Positions 7,113-13,616 of a stretch of 13,616 nt of DNA are shown in pieces. Source of the stretch: Paracoccaceae bacterium. Lineage in GTDB: Bacteria; Pseudomonadota; Alphaproteobacteria; Rhodobacterales; Rhodobacteraceae. A program made the translations under genes and the position numbers. Within the stretch, counting starts at the first letter, position 1. Each line of letters opens with the position of its first letter. The stretch covers positions 1 to 13,616 of the forward strand of contig CABZJG010000025.1 of NCBI GenBank assembly GCA_902525995.1. The letters are read 5' to 3'. A model generated the notes under the pieces. That model searched no databases and was not told the DNA's origin. It saw only the letters and a program-made list of their open reading frames with translations.

Positions 7113-8459
7113 CTAAGGACAAACCAGGTCATTTGCCAACGCAAACATCATGAAACTTAAAATAACCGCGAGACCTGCCATCATCAGCGCATTCAAAAAC
7201 GCTTCATTTGGGGGACGCCTAGCAAGAGCTTCATACCCAAAAAACACCAAATGCCCCCCATCAAGCACCGGCACAGGGAAAAGATTAATCATCCCCACAG
7301 CCGCAGAGAGCACGGCAATAAACCACAGAAAGTTGTCCCCCCCTTGGCGGGCCATTTGGCCCGATGTTTCAGCAATTCCAATGGGGCCAGATAGGTTGCA
7401 ACTGCTTATTTCGCCGGACACGATATGATACAAACCTGAAACTGATCCGGACATTATAGCCCAGGTTCCATTTAACCCGACTGTCAGACCGTCTATCAAG
7501 CTTAGCGGCGAGACAACCGGATCAAAGAAAAAGCCGCCGCCAACAACGCCAATCCTCCATTGCGATGTAAATCCACCATTTGAAGACGGCTCGTCCGTGG
7601 CCTTCGGTACGAGGGTTTGGTTAATTTCCTGACCATTGCGCCAAATTGTGACCGGTAAAGGCCTGCCATTTGAATTTTCGACATAGCGGCGCAAGTCACC
7701 AAAAGTCACGATTGCATCACCTTGGACATTAAGAATAAAATCACCTTCCTGCAGGCCTATATCGGCAGCTGCAGAGCGCGGCACAACCCGCAATACCCGC
7801 GGTGGATTTACATTTGGCCCTAGCACTTCAAGAGTTCGGCCAGACCGTTCAATTTCATAGATATACTCTGTTGAACCGTCCAAATTACTCCAAAACTGTT
7901 GCATCGCAACAGGTTGATCAAAATTCGGAACCGCCTGACCATTGATGGCCCGCAATACGTCACCCTCTTTCAACTCATGCTGAAAAGGTGTTGGATGCAA
8001 TGCTTCAATGGTCAGCGGGTCACGCAATTGACCTTGCCAAATTGAAATTCCGGAAAGCAATAAGATTGCGAAAGCAAAGTTAAAAAGTGGGCCAGCGGCC
8101 ACTGTAGCTGTTCTTGCCCAAAGAGGGGCGCCGGACAACGAGGACCGCCGTTCACTGGCTGACTGCATCTTTGCCGCCACACTGTCCGCCTGACTGGCCG
8201 CGTTCTTGTCGCCGCGAAACTTGACGTAACCACCAAGAGGAATGGCTGCAATTTGCCATTTGGTTCCACGGCTGTCGATCCTTGAGAGCAAAACCGGTCC
8301 AAAACCAAGTGAAAAAACCTCTGAATGAATACCCGACCAACGCGCAACAATATAATGCCCATATTCATGTACAGCCACGATAATGGATAAGGCGGCAACA
8401 AAAGCTGCCAAGGTCACAAAAAGTCCACCAAAAGCGGGAATAATCGAAATTAAATCCAA
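7113..8459 (-). CDS. rseP: RIP metalloprotease RseP (site-2 protease)
   Basis: A membrane-embedded zinc protease of the S2P family (M50), 448 residues, which cleaves anti-sigma factors and leftover signal peptides within the membrane. The first membrane segment carries HEYGH with zinc ligands H31 and H35 and catalytic E32. Two PDZ-like regions are visible at about 145-215 (EGDVLRAINGQAV) and 222-290 (LQEGDFILNVQGDAI). SGPIGIA starts near 357, NLFPVPVLDGG at 392-402 supplies the third zinc ligand D400, and further hydrophobic segments end the chain. The start is TTG: the frame is closed by TAA at 8486-8484, no ATG lies between, and the first internal methionine comes after HExxH. AGGA at 8471-8468 lies eight bases before it. 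The 16-base gap after dxr supports shared transcription. Confidence 0.96.
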   Translation of the reverse strand: MDLISIIPAFGGLFVTLAAFVAALSIIVAVHEYGHYIVARWSGIHSEVFSLGFGPVLLSRIDSRGTKWQIAAIPLGGYVKFRGDKNAASQADSVAAKMQSASERRSSLSGAPLWARTATVAAGPLFNFAFAILLLSGISIWQGQLRDPLTIEALHPTPFQHELKEGDVLRAINGQAVPNFDQPVAMQQFWSNLDGSTEYIYEIERSGRTLEVLGPNVNPPRVLRVVPRSAAADIGLQEGDFILNVQGDAIVTFGDLRRYVENSNGRPLPVTIWRNGQEINQTLVPKATDEPSSNGGFTSQWRIGVVGGGFFFDPVVSPLSLIDGLTVGLNGTWAIMSGSVSGLYHIVSGEISSCNLSGPIGIAETSGQMARQGGDNFLWFIAVLSAAVGMINLFPVPVLDGGHLVFFGYEALARRPPNEAFLNALMMAGLAVILSFMMFALANDLVCP

Positions 8460-8475
8460 AGTTTTGGTCCTGTAT

Positions 8476-9648
8476 TTATGCGCTTAGCGCTTGAATTTCT
8501 TCGCGCCCGATTTTCCTGCCCATATGGTCTGCGTGCAGGATATTATCAAGGTTTTGATCTTTATTTAACTCGCAAGCGCGCGCAAACAAGCGGTGCAATG
8601 TGCGCTCCACCACCTCTGCCATATTTAAAAACCCAATCTGGCGGGCCATAAATGCATCAAGTGCAACCTCTTTTGAGGCATTGTAAACTGCACCAGCTAC
8701 ACCGCCCAACTCAAGCACGTCATAGGCCAGTTTCAGCGCTGGAAACCTAATTTGATCGGGTTTTGCAAAATCCAGTTGCCCAATTTTCGTAAGGTCAAGC
8801 CGGTTCAGCGGCAAAGGCTTGCGCTCCGGGTAATACAGCGCAAATCCAATTGCGTGACGCATATCAGGTGGCCCAACATGTGCGAGCAGATTGCCATCGT
8901 GGAAACCAACAAGCGCATGAACAATGGATTGAGGGTGAATTACAACTTCAATTTGGGTCGCATCTATTTCGAAAAACTCTTTAGTTTCTATAACCTCCAA
9001 GCCTTTGTTAAACATTGATGCGCTGTCAATTGTTATTCTTGATCCCATCGACCAATTGGGATGAACCATAGCTTGTTCCGGCGTAACAGTTGCAAGTTCT
9101 GCCTTTGACCAATTTTTAAATGCACCACCAGATGCGGTGATAATAATGCGCTCAACAGAACTTCTACTTTGACCCATAAGAGCTTGAAAAATAGCGGAAT
9201 GTTCGCTGTCTATGGGTAAAATCTGCACGTTGTTTTCTGCTGCGGTTGCCTTCATCAACCGTCCAGCGGCAACCATACTTTCTTTGTTTGCCAAGGCGAG
9301 ATCTGCGCCATTGGACATGGCAGTCAACCCAGGCTCAAGCCCGGCAGCGCCCACAATCGATGACATTACCCAATCCGAAGGCATTGCTGCGGCCTGCAAA
9401 ATAGCCGACCTTCCGGCGCTAACACCGATACCGCTGCCCGCCAGAGCATCTTTGAGGTCTTGATACAGACTGTCCTCTGCAATAGCCGCGTGTTTGGCGC
9501 CAAGCTCGATGGCTGATTTTGCCAGTAAATCAACATTGCGTCCACCAGTGAGCGCTACGACCTCAAAACCCGTCCTATCACGCCGAATAAGATCGATTGT
9601 ATTTTGACCAATAGAGCCGGTTGCGCCTAAAATACTGACCCGCTTCAT
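8476..9648 (-). CDS. dxr: 1-deoxy-D-xylulose 5-phosphate reductoisomerase
   Basis: The first committed enzyme of the non-mevalonate (MEP) isoprenoid pathway: it rearranges and reduces DXP to 2-C-methyl-D-erythritol 4-phosphate with NADPH and a divalent metal in the cytosol. It has 390 residues. GATGSIG at 8-14 is the NADPH-binding turn; NKES is at 121-124; PIDSEHSA at 146-152 holds metal ligands D148 and E150; ASGGAF lies at 172-177; and WSMGSRITIDSASMFNKGLEVIE from 199 supplies the substrate loop and ligand E218. I chose ATG 9648 because it forms a four-base ATGA overlap with the cdsA stop; an in-frame TTG at 9663 would only add five residues. Products feed the undecaprenyl chain made by UppS two genes upstream. 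Confidence 0.97.
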   Translation of the reverse strand: MKRVSILGATGSIGQNTIDLIRRDRTGFEVVALTGGRNVDLLAKSAIELGAKHAAIAEDSLYQDLKDALAGSGIGVSAGRSAILQAAAMPSDWVMSSIVGAAGLEPGLTAMSNGADLALANKESMVAAGRLMKATAAENNVQILPIDSEHSAIFQALMGQSRSSVERIIITASGGAFKNWSKAELATVTPEQAMVHPNWSMGSRITIDSASMFNKGLEVIETKEFFEIDATQIEVVIHPQSIVHALVGFHDGNLLAHVGPPDMRHAIGFALYYPERKPLPLNRLDLTKIGQLDFAKPDQIRFPALKLAYDVLELGGVAGAVYNASKEVALDAFMARQIGFLNMAEVVERTLHRLFARACELNKDQNLDNILHADHMGRKIGREEIQALSA

Positions 9649-10436
9649 ATAGGAAATACCCAAGGAGCGGTCAGAATAAATCCAAGTGTTGCGCCCACCA
9701 TGGCATCAAAACGGTCCAGTAATCCCCCATGACCAGGTAGAAGATTTGAGCTGTCTTTCACACCGCAAACCCGTTTCAGAGCACTTTCACAAATATCACC
9801 TATTTGACCCGTAAAGGATAAAAAGACCGAAAAAAGAACAAAGGCAAAAATTGTCGTTTGCGGGGCAACGTAATCTTTAACAACGAAACTAATCACTGCC
9901 ACAACTACCCAGCCCCCAACGGTTCCAGACCAAGTTTTTTTGGGGCTGACCTTGGCCCAAAACTTTGGGCCCCCTACAGTTTTACCCACAAAATACCCAG
10001 CGACATCGGTTAAGACCACCAAACAAATCAACCAAAGTATAATCGGCAAACCGAAGTCTTGTCGTAAATCAAACAGAACTGTCCCAGCTGACATTATGGC
10101 AAAAGAAAACAGGGCTCCGATATTTTTTTGTTGCACAAAAAGAACCCGCTGAAGGCCGGCAGATATAAGAAGAAGCGCTATACTGACCCATAAAATACCC
10201 CAAAAAGAAGTGGCTATAATCGTAATGGCGGCAAGGACAGTGATGATCCATGTTTTCAGCTTTGAACCTGCGGTCAACATAGACCCCAATTCCCAAAGCA
10301 TTGCGGCAATAATAACAACGATTAAACCAGCGAACCAAACTCCGCCAAACCAAAGCGCAAGCCCCGCAATCGCAGCCAAAACCAAAGCAGAGCCTAGCCT
10401 CGGCACAAGATCACTCCACCCCTTTGCGCCCATCAT
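9645..10436 (-). CDS. cdsA: Phosphatidate cytidylyltransferase (CDP-diglyceride synthase)
   Basis: A polytopic inner-membrane enzyme of 263 residues that makes CDP-diacylglycerol from phosphatidic acid and CTP, the branch point of phospholipid synthesis. The family signature is intact at about 218-244: SALKR, then KDSS, then PGHGGLLDRFD. LTDVAGYFVGK near 142-152 and SPKKTWSG at 164-171 are further conserved sites. About seven or eight hydrophobic segments can be counted (for example 14-45, 63-94, 106-123, 131-150, 174-187, 195-210, 246-262). The start is ATGATG, whose internal TGA ends uppS, so the two frames overlap; the end overlaps dxr by four bases. Length is typical for alphaproteobacterial forms. 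Confidence 0.97.
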   Translation of the reverse strand: MMGAKGWSDLVPRLGSALVLAAIAGLALWFGGVWFAGLIVVIIAAMLWELGSMLTAGSKLKTWIITVLAAITIIATSFWGILWVSIALLLISAGLQRVLFVQQKNIGALFSFAIMSAGTVLFDLRQDFGLPIILWLICLVVLTDVAGYFVGKTVGGPKFWAKVSPKKTWSGTVGGWVVVAVISFVVKDYVAPQTTIFAFVLFSVFLSFTGQIGDICESALKRVCGVKDSSNLLPGHGGLLDRFDAMVGATLGFILTAPWVFPI

Positions 10437-11158
10437 GCAGTGGCACCTCCAAAACGCCGAGAGCGGTTGGAATAGCTGGTTACAACTTTTGCAAATATAT
10501 CAGCTGTAAAATCGGGCCATAGCGTATCGATGAATTCATATTCTGCATAGGCTGATTGCCAAAGTAGGAAATTTGAAATGCGCGCCTCACCCGAAGTTCT
10601 AATCACCAGATCAGGGTCCGGCAAAACATGGGTATCAAGGTATCTCGGTAATGTTTCCTCGTTCACATCCTTTGCGGAAAGTTTTTTTGCTTCAATATCA
10701 TGGGCCAGTCGGCGCGTTGCGCGCGCAACCTCATCCCGGCCGCCGTAATTGATAGCAATGGTCAAATGCACAAGATCATTGTCCTGGGTCATAAGCTCTA
10801 GATCATCCATCAAATCAACAAGCTTATCTTCAAGCCTAATGCGATCGCCAATGAAACGCACCCGCACCCCATTGTTCTTAAGGTTCGCGGCTTCCTTGCG
10901 GATATATTTCTCAAACAGGCTCATCAAACCGGCCACTTCCGCCTGCGTTCGCTTCCAGTTTTCTGTCGAAAAGGCAAAGATTGTTAGATATTTCACGCCC
11001 AGATTTGGACAGCTTTCCAATACTTCCCGAATACGGGCTGCGCCAGCGCGATGGCCAAAAAGACGTGGCCTGTGGCGCGCCTGTGCCCACCGCCCATTGC
11101 CATCCATAATAATGGCGACGTGATTTGGAGATTTACTATTTTGGTCAAAATTTTTCAT
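10433..11158 (-). CDS. uppS: Undecaprenyl diphosphate synthase UppS
   Basis: A soluble cis-prenyltransferase of 241 residues that extends farnesyl diphosphate with isopentenyl diphosphate to the C55 carrier for peptidoglycan and O-antigen. AIIMDGNGRWA from 15 contains catalytic D19 followed by the G-N-G-R-W core. FGHRAGA at 34-40, AFSTENWKR at 62-70, INYGGRDE at 136-143 and the C-terminal IRTSGEARISNFLLWQSAYAEYEF at about 186-209 (with R187 and R193 for diphosphate binding) complete the family set. I chose ATG 11158; an in-frame TTG three bases earlier is the only nearby alternative. The ribosome site is weak (AAAAGA). The stop lies inside the cdsA start, and the 24-base gap after frr fits one transcript. 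Confidence 0.97.
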   Translation of the reverse strand: MKNFDQNSKSPNHVAIIMDGNGRWAQARHRPRLFGHRAGAARIREVLESCPNLGVKYLTIFAFSTENWKRTQAEVAGLMSLFEKYIRKEAANLKNNGVRVRFIGDRIRLEDKLVDLMDDLELMTQDNDLVHLTIAINYGGRDEVARATRRLAHDIEAKKLSAKDVNEETLPRYLDTHVLPDPDLVIRTSGEARISNFLLWQSAYAEYEFIDTLWPDFTADIFAKVVTSYSNRSRRFGGATA

Positions 11159-11182
11159 CAAACGATCTTTTGTAGCTGAGAC

Positions 11183-11746
11183 CTAGACTTGCATAATTTC
11201 CGACTGCTTGGATGTAAGAGCCTCATCAACGGCTTTGATGGCTCCATCGGTCAGCTCTTGCACTTCTGCTTCCCAGATCTTTTGGTCATCCTCGGACATA
11301 CCATCGGTTTTGGCTTTTTTGATCTGATCCATACCATCGCGGCGAATATTCCGAATGGAAACACGGGCATGTTCGGCATACTGCGCGGCCACCCGGGTTA
11401 ATTCGCGGCGGCGCTCTTCGTTCAGTTCGGGAATTGGCAGCATAATAACCATGCCATTTAGCTGCGGGTTGATGCCGAGACCGCTTTCGCGAATGGCTTT
11501 TTCAACCGCACCGACCATAGATTTATCCCACACATTCACAGTCACCATACGCGGCTCAGGCACATTGACCGTACCCACTTGATTGATCGGAGTGCGCTGC
11601 CCGTAGGCTTCGACATAAACCGGCTCAAGCATAGATGCCGAGGCTCGACCGGTCCGCAGGGATGCAAATTCGGTTTTCAAAGAAGTCATCGCCCCATCCA
11701 TGCGGCGCTGTAAATCATCGGTATCAAGCATAAAATCGTCTGACAT
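11183..11746 (-). CDS. frr: Ribosome recycling factor
   Basis: A cytosolic translation factor of 187 residues that, with EF-G, splits the post-termination ribosome. Sequence shows the standard two-domain pattern: an N-terminal helix (LDTDDLQRRMDGAMTSLKTEFASLRTGRAS), a beta domain (YGQRTPINQVGTVNVPEPRMVTVNVWD, then LPIPELNEERRRELTR), and two long charged helices with RVSIRNIRRDGMDQIKKAK. Length equals that of typical RRF (about 185). ATG 11746 is preceded by a purine-rich GAAGAAGA stretch rather than a strong AGGAGG. It follows pyrH after 87 bases and precedes uppS, the usual bacterial pyrH-frr-uppS order. Confidence 0.98.
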   Translation of the reverse strand: MSDDFMLDTDDLQRRMDGAMTSLKTEFASLRTGRASASMLEPVYVEAYGQRTPINQVGTVNVPEPRMVTVNVWDKSMVGAVEKAIRESGLGINPQLNGMVIMLPIPELNEERRRELTRVAAQYAEHARVSIRNIRRDGMDQIKKAKTDGMSEDDQKIWEAEVQELTDGAIKAVDEALTSKQSEIMQV

Positions 11747-11790
11747 GGTCTTCTTCTCTTATTTTCTTTGCTCTGTTTTATTGCCTTTTT

Positions 11791-11823
11791 CGTGCAGGAT
11801 CACAGCACGGGTTGCCTAAACCC
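11791..11823 (-). other. Two abutting small hairpins between pyrH and frr
   Basis: On the minus strand GGGTT (11823-11819) pairs with AACCC (11813-11809), and directly after it CGTGC (11809-11805) pairs with GCACG (11795-11791), sharing one base. Both stems are 5 bp and an A run rather than a T run follows, so this is not an intrinsic terminator. It could mark an mRNA processing or stability site between pyrH and frr. Stems this short can arise by chance. Confidence 0.25.
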
Positions 11824-11833
11824 TATTCTAACG

Positions 11834-12565
11834 TCAATCACACACGGTTGTATAGGTGCCTTCCCCATCAAGAATACCCTTGAACCCTCCCGGTTCATCC
11901 AAGGAAAAGACAATGATTGGTAAATTGTTATCCCGCGCCAAAGCAATCGCACTTGCATCCATAACAGCAAGGTGTTTGGCCAGCACATCATCATACGATA
12001 TTTTATCGTAACGAACGGCATCGGAATTTGTGACCGGGTCTTTATCATAGACCCCATCGACTTTTGTCCCTTTAAAAATCGCCTCGCAGGCCATTTCGCT
12101 GGCTCTAAGGGTTGCAGCAGTATCGGTGGTGAAATAGGGGTTGCCGGTTCCGGCGGCAAAAATACAAACCCGTTTTTTTTCCAAATGTCGCACCGCGCGG
12201 CGCCGAATATAGGGCTCACAAACCTGATCCATCGGGATTGCGCTGATCACACGCGTAAACACGCCAATGCTTTCCAAAGCACTTTGCATGGCAAGGGCAT
12301 TCATCACCGTGGCCAGCATACCCATATAGTCCGCCGTTGTGCGCTCCATGCCTTGCGCACTGCCCTGCAAGCCGCGAAAAACATTACCGCCGCCGATAAC
12401 CATACAAATTTCAACCCCCAGATCATGCACGGTCTTGACCTCACGCGCGACCCGTTCAACTGTCGGGGGATGCAGCCCAAACCCTTGGTCTCCCATCAGG
12501 GCTTCTCCTGAGATTTTCAGCATCACGCGGGTAAAAGTCGTTTTCGGGGCGGGGGATTGATCCAT
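11834..12565 (-). CDS. pyrH: Uridylate (UMP) kinase PyrH
   Basis: A hexameric bacterial UMP kinase of the amino acid kinase fold, 243 residues, converting UMP and ATP to UDP and ADP at the start of pyrimidine triphosphate supply. Key segments are MLKISGEALMGDQGFG at 15-30 (phosphate-binding lysine), VIGGGNVFRG at 56-65, ERTTADYMGMLATVMNALA at 74-92, RAVRHLEKKRVCIFAAGTGNPYFTTDTAA at 123-151 for nucleotide and UMP contacts, and KVDGVYDKDP at 168-177. ATG 12565 has AAGGAG (12577-12572) six bases upstream, the best ribosome site in the cluster. A 90-residue upstream extension of the open frame runs into miaA antisense and is not real. It heads the twelve-gene run; rpsB-tsf, often upstream of pyrH, is not here. 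Confidence 0.98.
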   Translation of the reverse strand: MDQSPAPKTTFTRVMLKISGEALMGDQGFGLHPPTVERVAREVKTVHDLGVEICMVIGGGNVFRGLQGSAQGMERTTADYMGMLATVMNALAMQSALESIGVFTRVISAIPMDQVCEPYIRRRAVRHLEKKRVCIFAAGTGNPYFTTDTAATLRASEMACEAIFKGTKVDGVYDKDPVTNSDAVRYDKISYDDVLAKHLAVMDASAIALARDNNLPIIVFSLDEPGGFKGILDGEGTYTTVCD

Positions 12566-12645
12566 ATTGCACTCCTTGCGCACATCATAATTTTTATGCG
12601 AATGTGCCGCCAGAAGACGACCCTTATCGCGCATCACACTTTTGC

Positions 12646-12673
12646 AATATAACCCCGGGGCCAAAAGGCCAAG
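12646..12673 (-). promoter_or_regulatory. Candidate pyrH operon promoter
   Basis: On the minus strand CTTGGC (12673-12668) is separated by 16 bases from TATATT (12651-12646). Transcription would start near 12639, giving a leader of about 75 bases before pyrH. The -10 shares bases with a plus-strand TATAAC (12648-12653) that could serve miaA. A perfect CCCCGGGG (12653-12660) and an inverted GGCC-AAAA-GGCC (12659-12670) lie between and over the elements, a layout that could bind a regulator. The -35 is a poor match, so confidence is low. Confidence 0.3.
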
Positions 12674-12689
12674 GATCATACGCACACAG

Positions 12690-13592
12690 ATGAACAGTTT
12701 TTCCCTAACAGACCTCGCACGTGTTGACCATAGGCAGCCGATCTTGATTGCAGGGCCCACCGCATCCGGCAAGTCAGACCTGGCAATAGAAATTGCGCGC
12801 CAGTATGGTGGTCTGATCGTGAATGCCGATGCCATTCAAGTCTATTCGAATTGGCGCGTTTTAAGCGCCCGGCCAAGCGAAAAAGATGAAACAGAAATAG
12901 ACCACGCGCTTTACGGTCACCTTGCGCGGGATGCGCATTATTCTGTTGGTCATTGGTTACGAGAAGTGCGACCGCTGATACGTGGGGCCAAAAGGCCAAT
13001 TATAACGGGGGGAACCGGGCTATATTTTACAGCCCTGACGCAGGGGCTTGCCGAGCTTCCAGCGATTTCTGAAAGTTTAAGGCAAGAAGCAAATGCCCAA
13101 ATAGAGAAATATGGATATCAAGTTTTACTCAAGGACATTGATGCAGACACCCAGCAAAAGCTAGACATCCAAAATCCAATGCGCGTTCAGCGGGCGTGGG
13201 AAGTGCAACAGGCAACCGGAAAATCACTTTCCTATTGGCATGCTCAAACACCGGCGGCAGATCTGCCTCTTGAAGATTGCTGCGCAATTGTCATGCAAAC
13301 AGATACCCCATGGCTTAATACCCGAATTGAGCAACGTTTTGATAAAATGATCAAAGCTGGCGCGCTGGAAGAAGTCGAAGAGCATCTACCCAACTGGAAT
13401 GAAAAGCTATTGTCATCAAAGGCCATAGGTGCGCGGGAATTGATCGCCCACCTTCGTGGACAACTGTCTTTGGAACAGGCACAGCAATCCGCAACAATCG
13501 CCACGCGTCAATTTGCCAAACGGCAACGCACATGGTTTCGCAGCAAAATGAAACATTGGAATTGGTTTGATGCGACACATTCCTTGCGTTAG
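12690..13592 (+). CDS. miaA: tRNA dimethylallyltransferase MiaA
   Basis: A 300-residue cytosolic enzyme that transfers a dimethylallyl group to N6 of A37 in tRNAs reading codons that begin with U, the base of i6A/ms2i6A modification. The P-loop GPTASGKS is at 22-29, followed by NADAIQVY, RPS, YSVGHWLREV, the GGTGLYFTALTQGLAELP block, and a C-terminal TRQFAKRQRTWFR tract. These cover the dimethylallyl diphosphate and tRNA-binding sites of the family. I chose ATG 12690 over an in-frame TTG at 12642: the added 16 residues have no family counterpart and the TTG lies in the probable promoter zone. AAGGA at 12671-12675 is 14 bases upstream, rather far. The gene is divergent from pyrH. It draws dimethylallyl diphosphate from the pathway begun by Dxr, though not co-transcribed. 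Confidence 0.96.
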   Translation: MNSFSLTDLARVDHRQPILIAGPTASGKSDLAIEIARQYGGLIVNADAIQVYSNWRVLSARPSEKDETEIDHALYGHLARDAHYSVGHWLREVRPLIRGAKRPIITGGTGLYFTALTQGLAELPAISESLRQEANAQIEKYGYQVLLKDIDADTQQKLDIQNPMRVQRAWEVQQATGKSLSYWHAQTPAADLPLEDCCAIVMQTDTPWLNTRIEQRFDKMIKAGALEEVEEHLPNWNEKLLSSKAIGARELIAHLRGQLSLEQAQQSATIATRQFAKRQRTWFRSKMKHWNWFDATHSLR

Positions 13593-13616
13593 ATTTTATA
13601 TTTATCAACAGCACTT

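Noticed and set aside
9646..9663. TTG start adding five residues to Dxr
   Set aside because: ATG 9648 overlaps the cdsA stop as ATGA, repeating the pattern used at lpxI/lpxB, and starts directly before the NADPH-binding motif.
11972..12511. 179-residue plus-strand open frame opposite pyrH
   Set aside because: Antisense to highly conserved UMP kinase motifs, histidine- and cysteine-rich composition typical of shadow frames, no ribosome site.
12642..12689. TTG start adding 16 residues to MiaA
   Set aside because: The added residues match nothing in the family and the region overlaps promoter-like and palindromic elements; ATG 12690 gives a normal N terminus.
12566..12835. N-terminal extension of pyrH by 90 residues
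   Set aside because: The extension runs opposite the P-loop region of miaA, has no UMP kinase similarity, and the ATG at 12565 has an excellent AAGGAG site.
1..13616. CRISPR arrays, insertion sequences, tRNA genes, prophage or defence genes
   Set aside because: No direct repeats with spacers, no transposase or integrase frames, no cloverleaf, and all coding space is filled by conserved housekeeping genes and ialB.

Overview
The window reads as core chromosome of an alphaproteobacterium, most likely in the Rhodobacterales (Roseobacter-like, with base composition by eye near or slightly below half GC). The evidence is the gene order pyrH-frr-uppS-cdsA-dxr-rseP-bamA-skp-fabZ-lpxA-lpxI-lpxB, the use of LpxI rather than LpxH, a neighbouring IalB-family periplasmic protein, and a MiaA with alphaproteobacterial-style motifs. 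The taxonomic call is inference from protein style and order; no marker gene is present.

Layout. Positions 1-175 hold a strong GC hairpin flanked by A and T runs, then the leader of a small secreted IalB-family gene on the plus strand (176-760). Its stop codon interlocks with that of lpxB, which is the last of twelve minus-strand genes running from 12565 down to 757. The order of transcription is UMP kinase (pyrH), ribosome recycling factor (frr), undecaprenyl diphosphate synthase (uppS), CDP-diglyceride synthase (cdsA), DXP reductoisomerase (dxr), site-2 protease (rseP), outer-membrane assembly factor (bamA), periplasmic chaperone (skp), FabZ dehydratase, then three lipid A enzymes (lpxA, lpxI, lpxB). 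miaA (12690-13592) is divergent from pyrH on the plus strand. The last 24 bases hold nothing recognisable. No gene-free stretch exceeds about 175 bases.

How the genes work together. The long cluster joins nucleotide supply and ribosome recycling to envelope building. Dxr feeds isoprenoids to UppS for the undecaprenyl carrier, CdsA makes CDP-diacylglycerol for phospholipids, FabZ serves fatty acid synthesis, LpxA/LpxI/LpxB do three early lipid A steps, and BamA, Skp and RseP build and survey the outer membrane. Several junctions are overlaps or gaps of 1-2 bases (uppS/cdsA, cdsA/dxr, bamA/skp, fabZ/lpxA, lpxA/lpxI, lpxI/lpxB), which suggests translational coupling. Wider gaps lie before frr (87 bases), bamA (98) and fabZ (120). 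The one before bamA contains a perfect TTGACA and a near-consensus -10.

I found no mobile element, CRISPR array, RNA gene or accessory cassette, and no evidence of an undescribed system. The points most worth checking are details: a methionine at the acyl-length ruler position of LpxA, absence of lpxD from its usual place, an unavoidable TTG start for rseP, interlocked convergent stops of ialB and lpxB with no terminator between them, and overlapping back-to-back promoter-like elements between pyrH and miaA.
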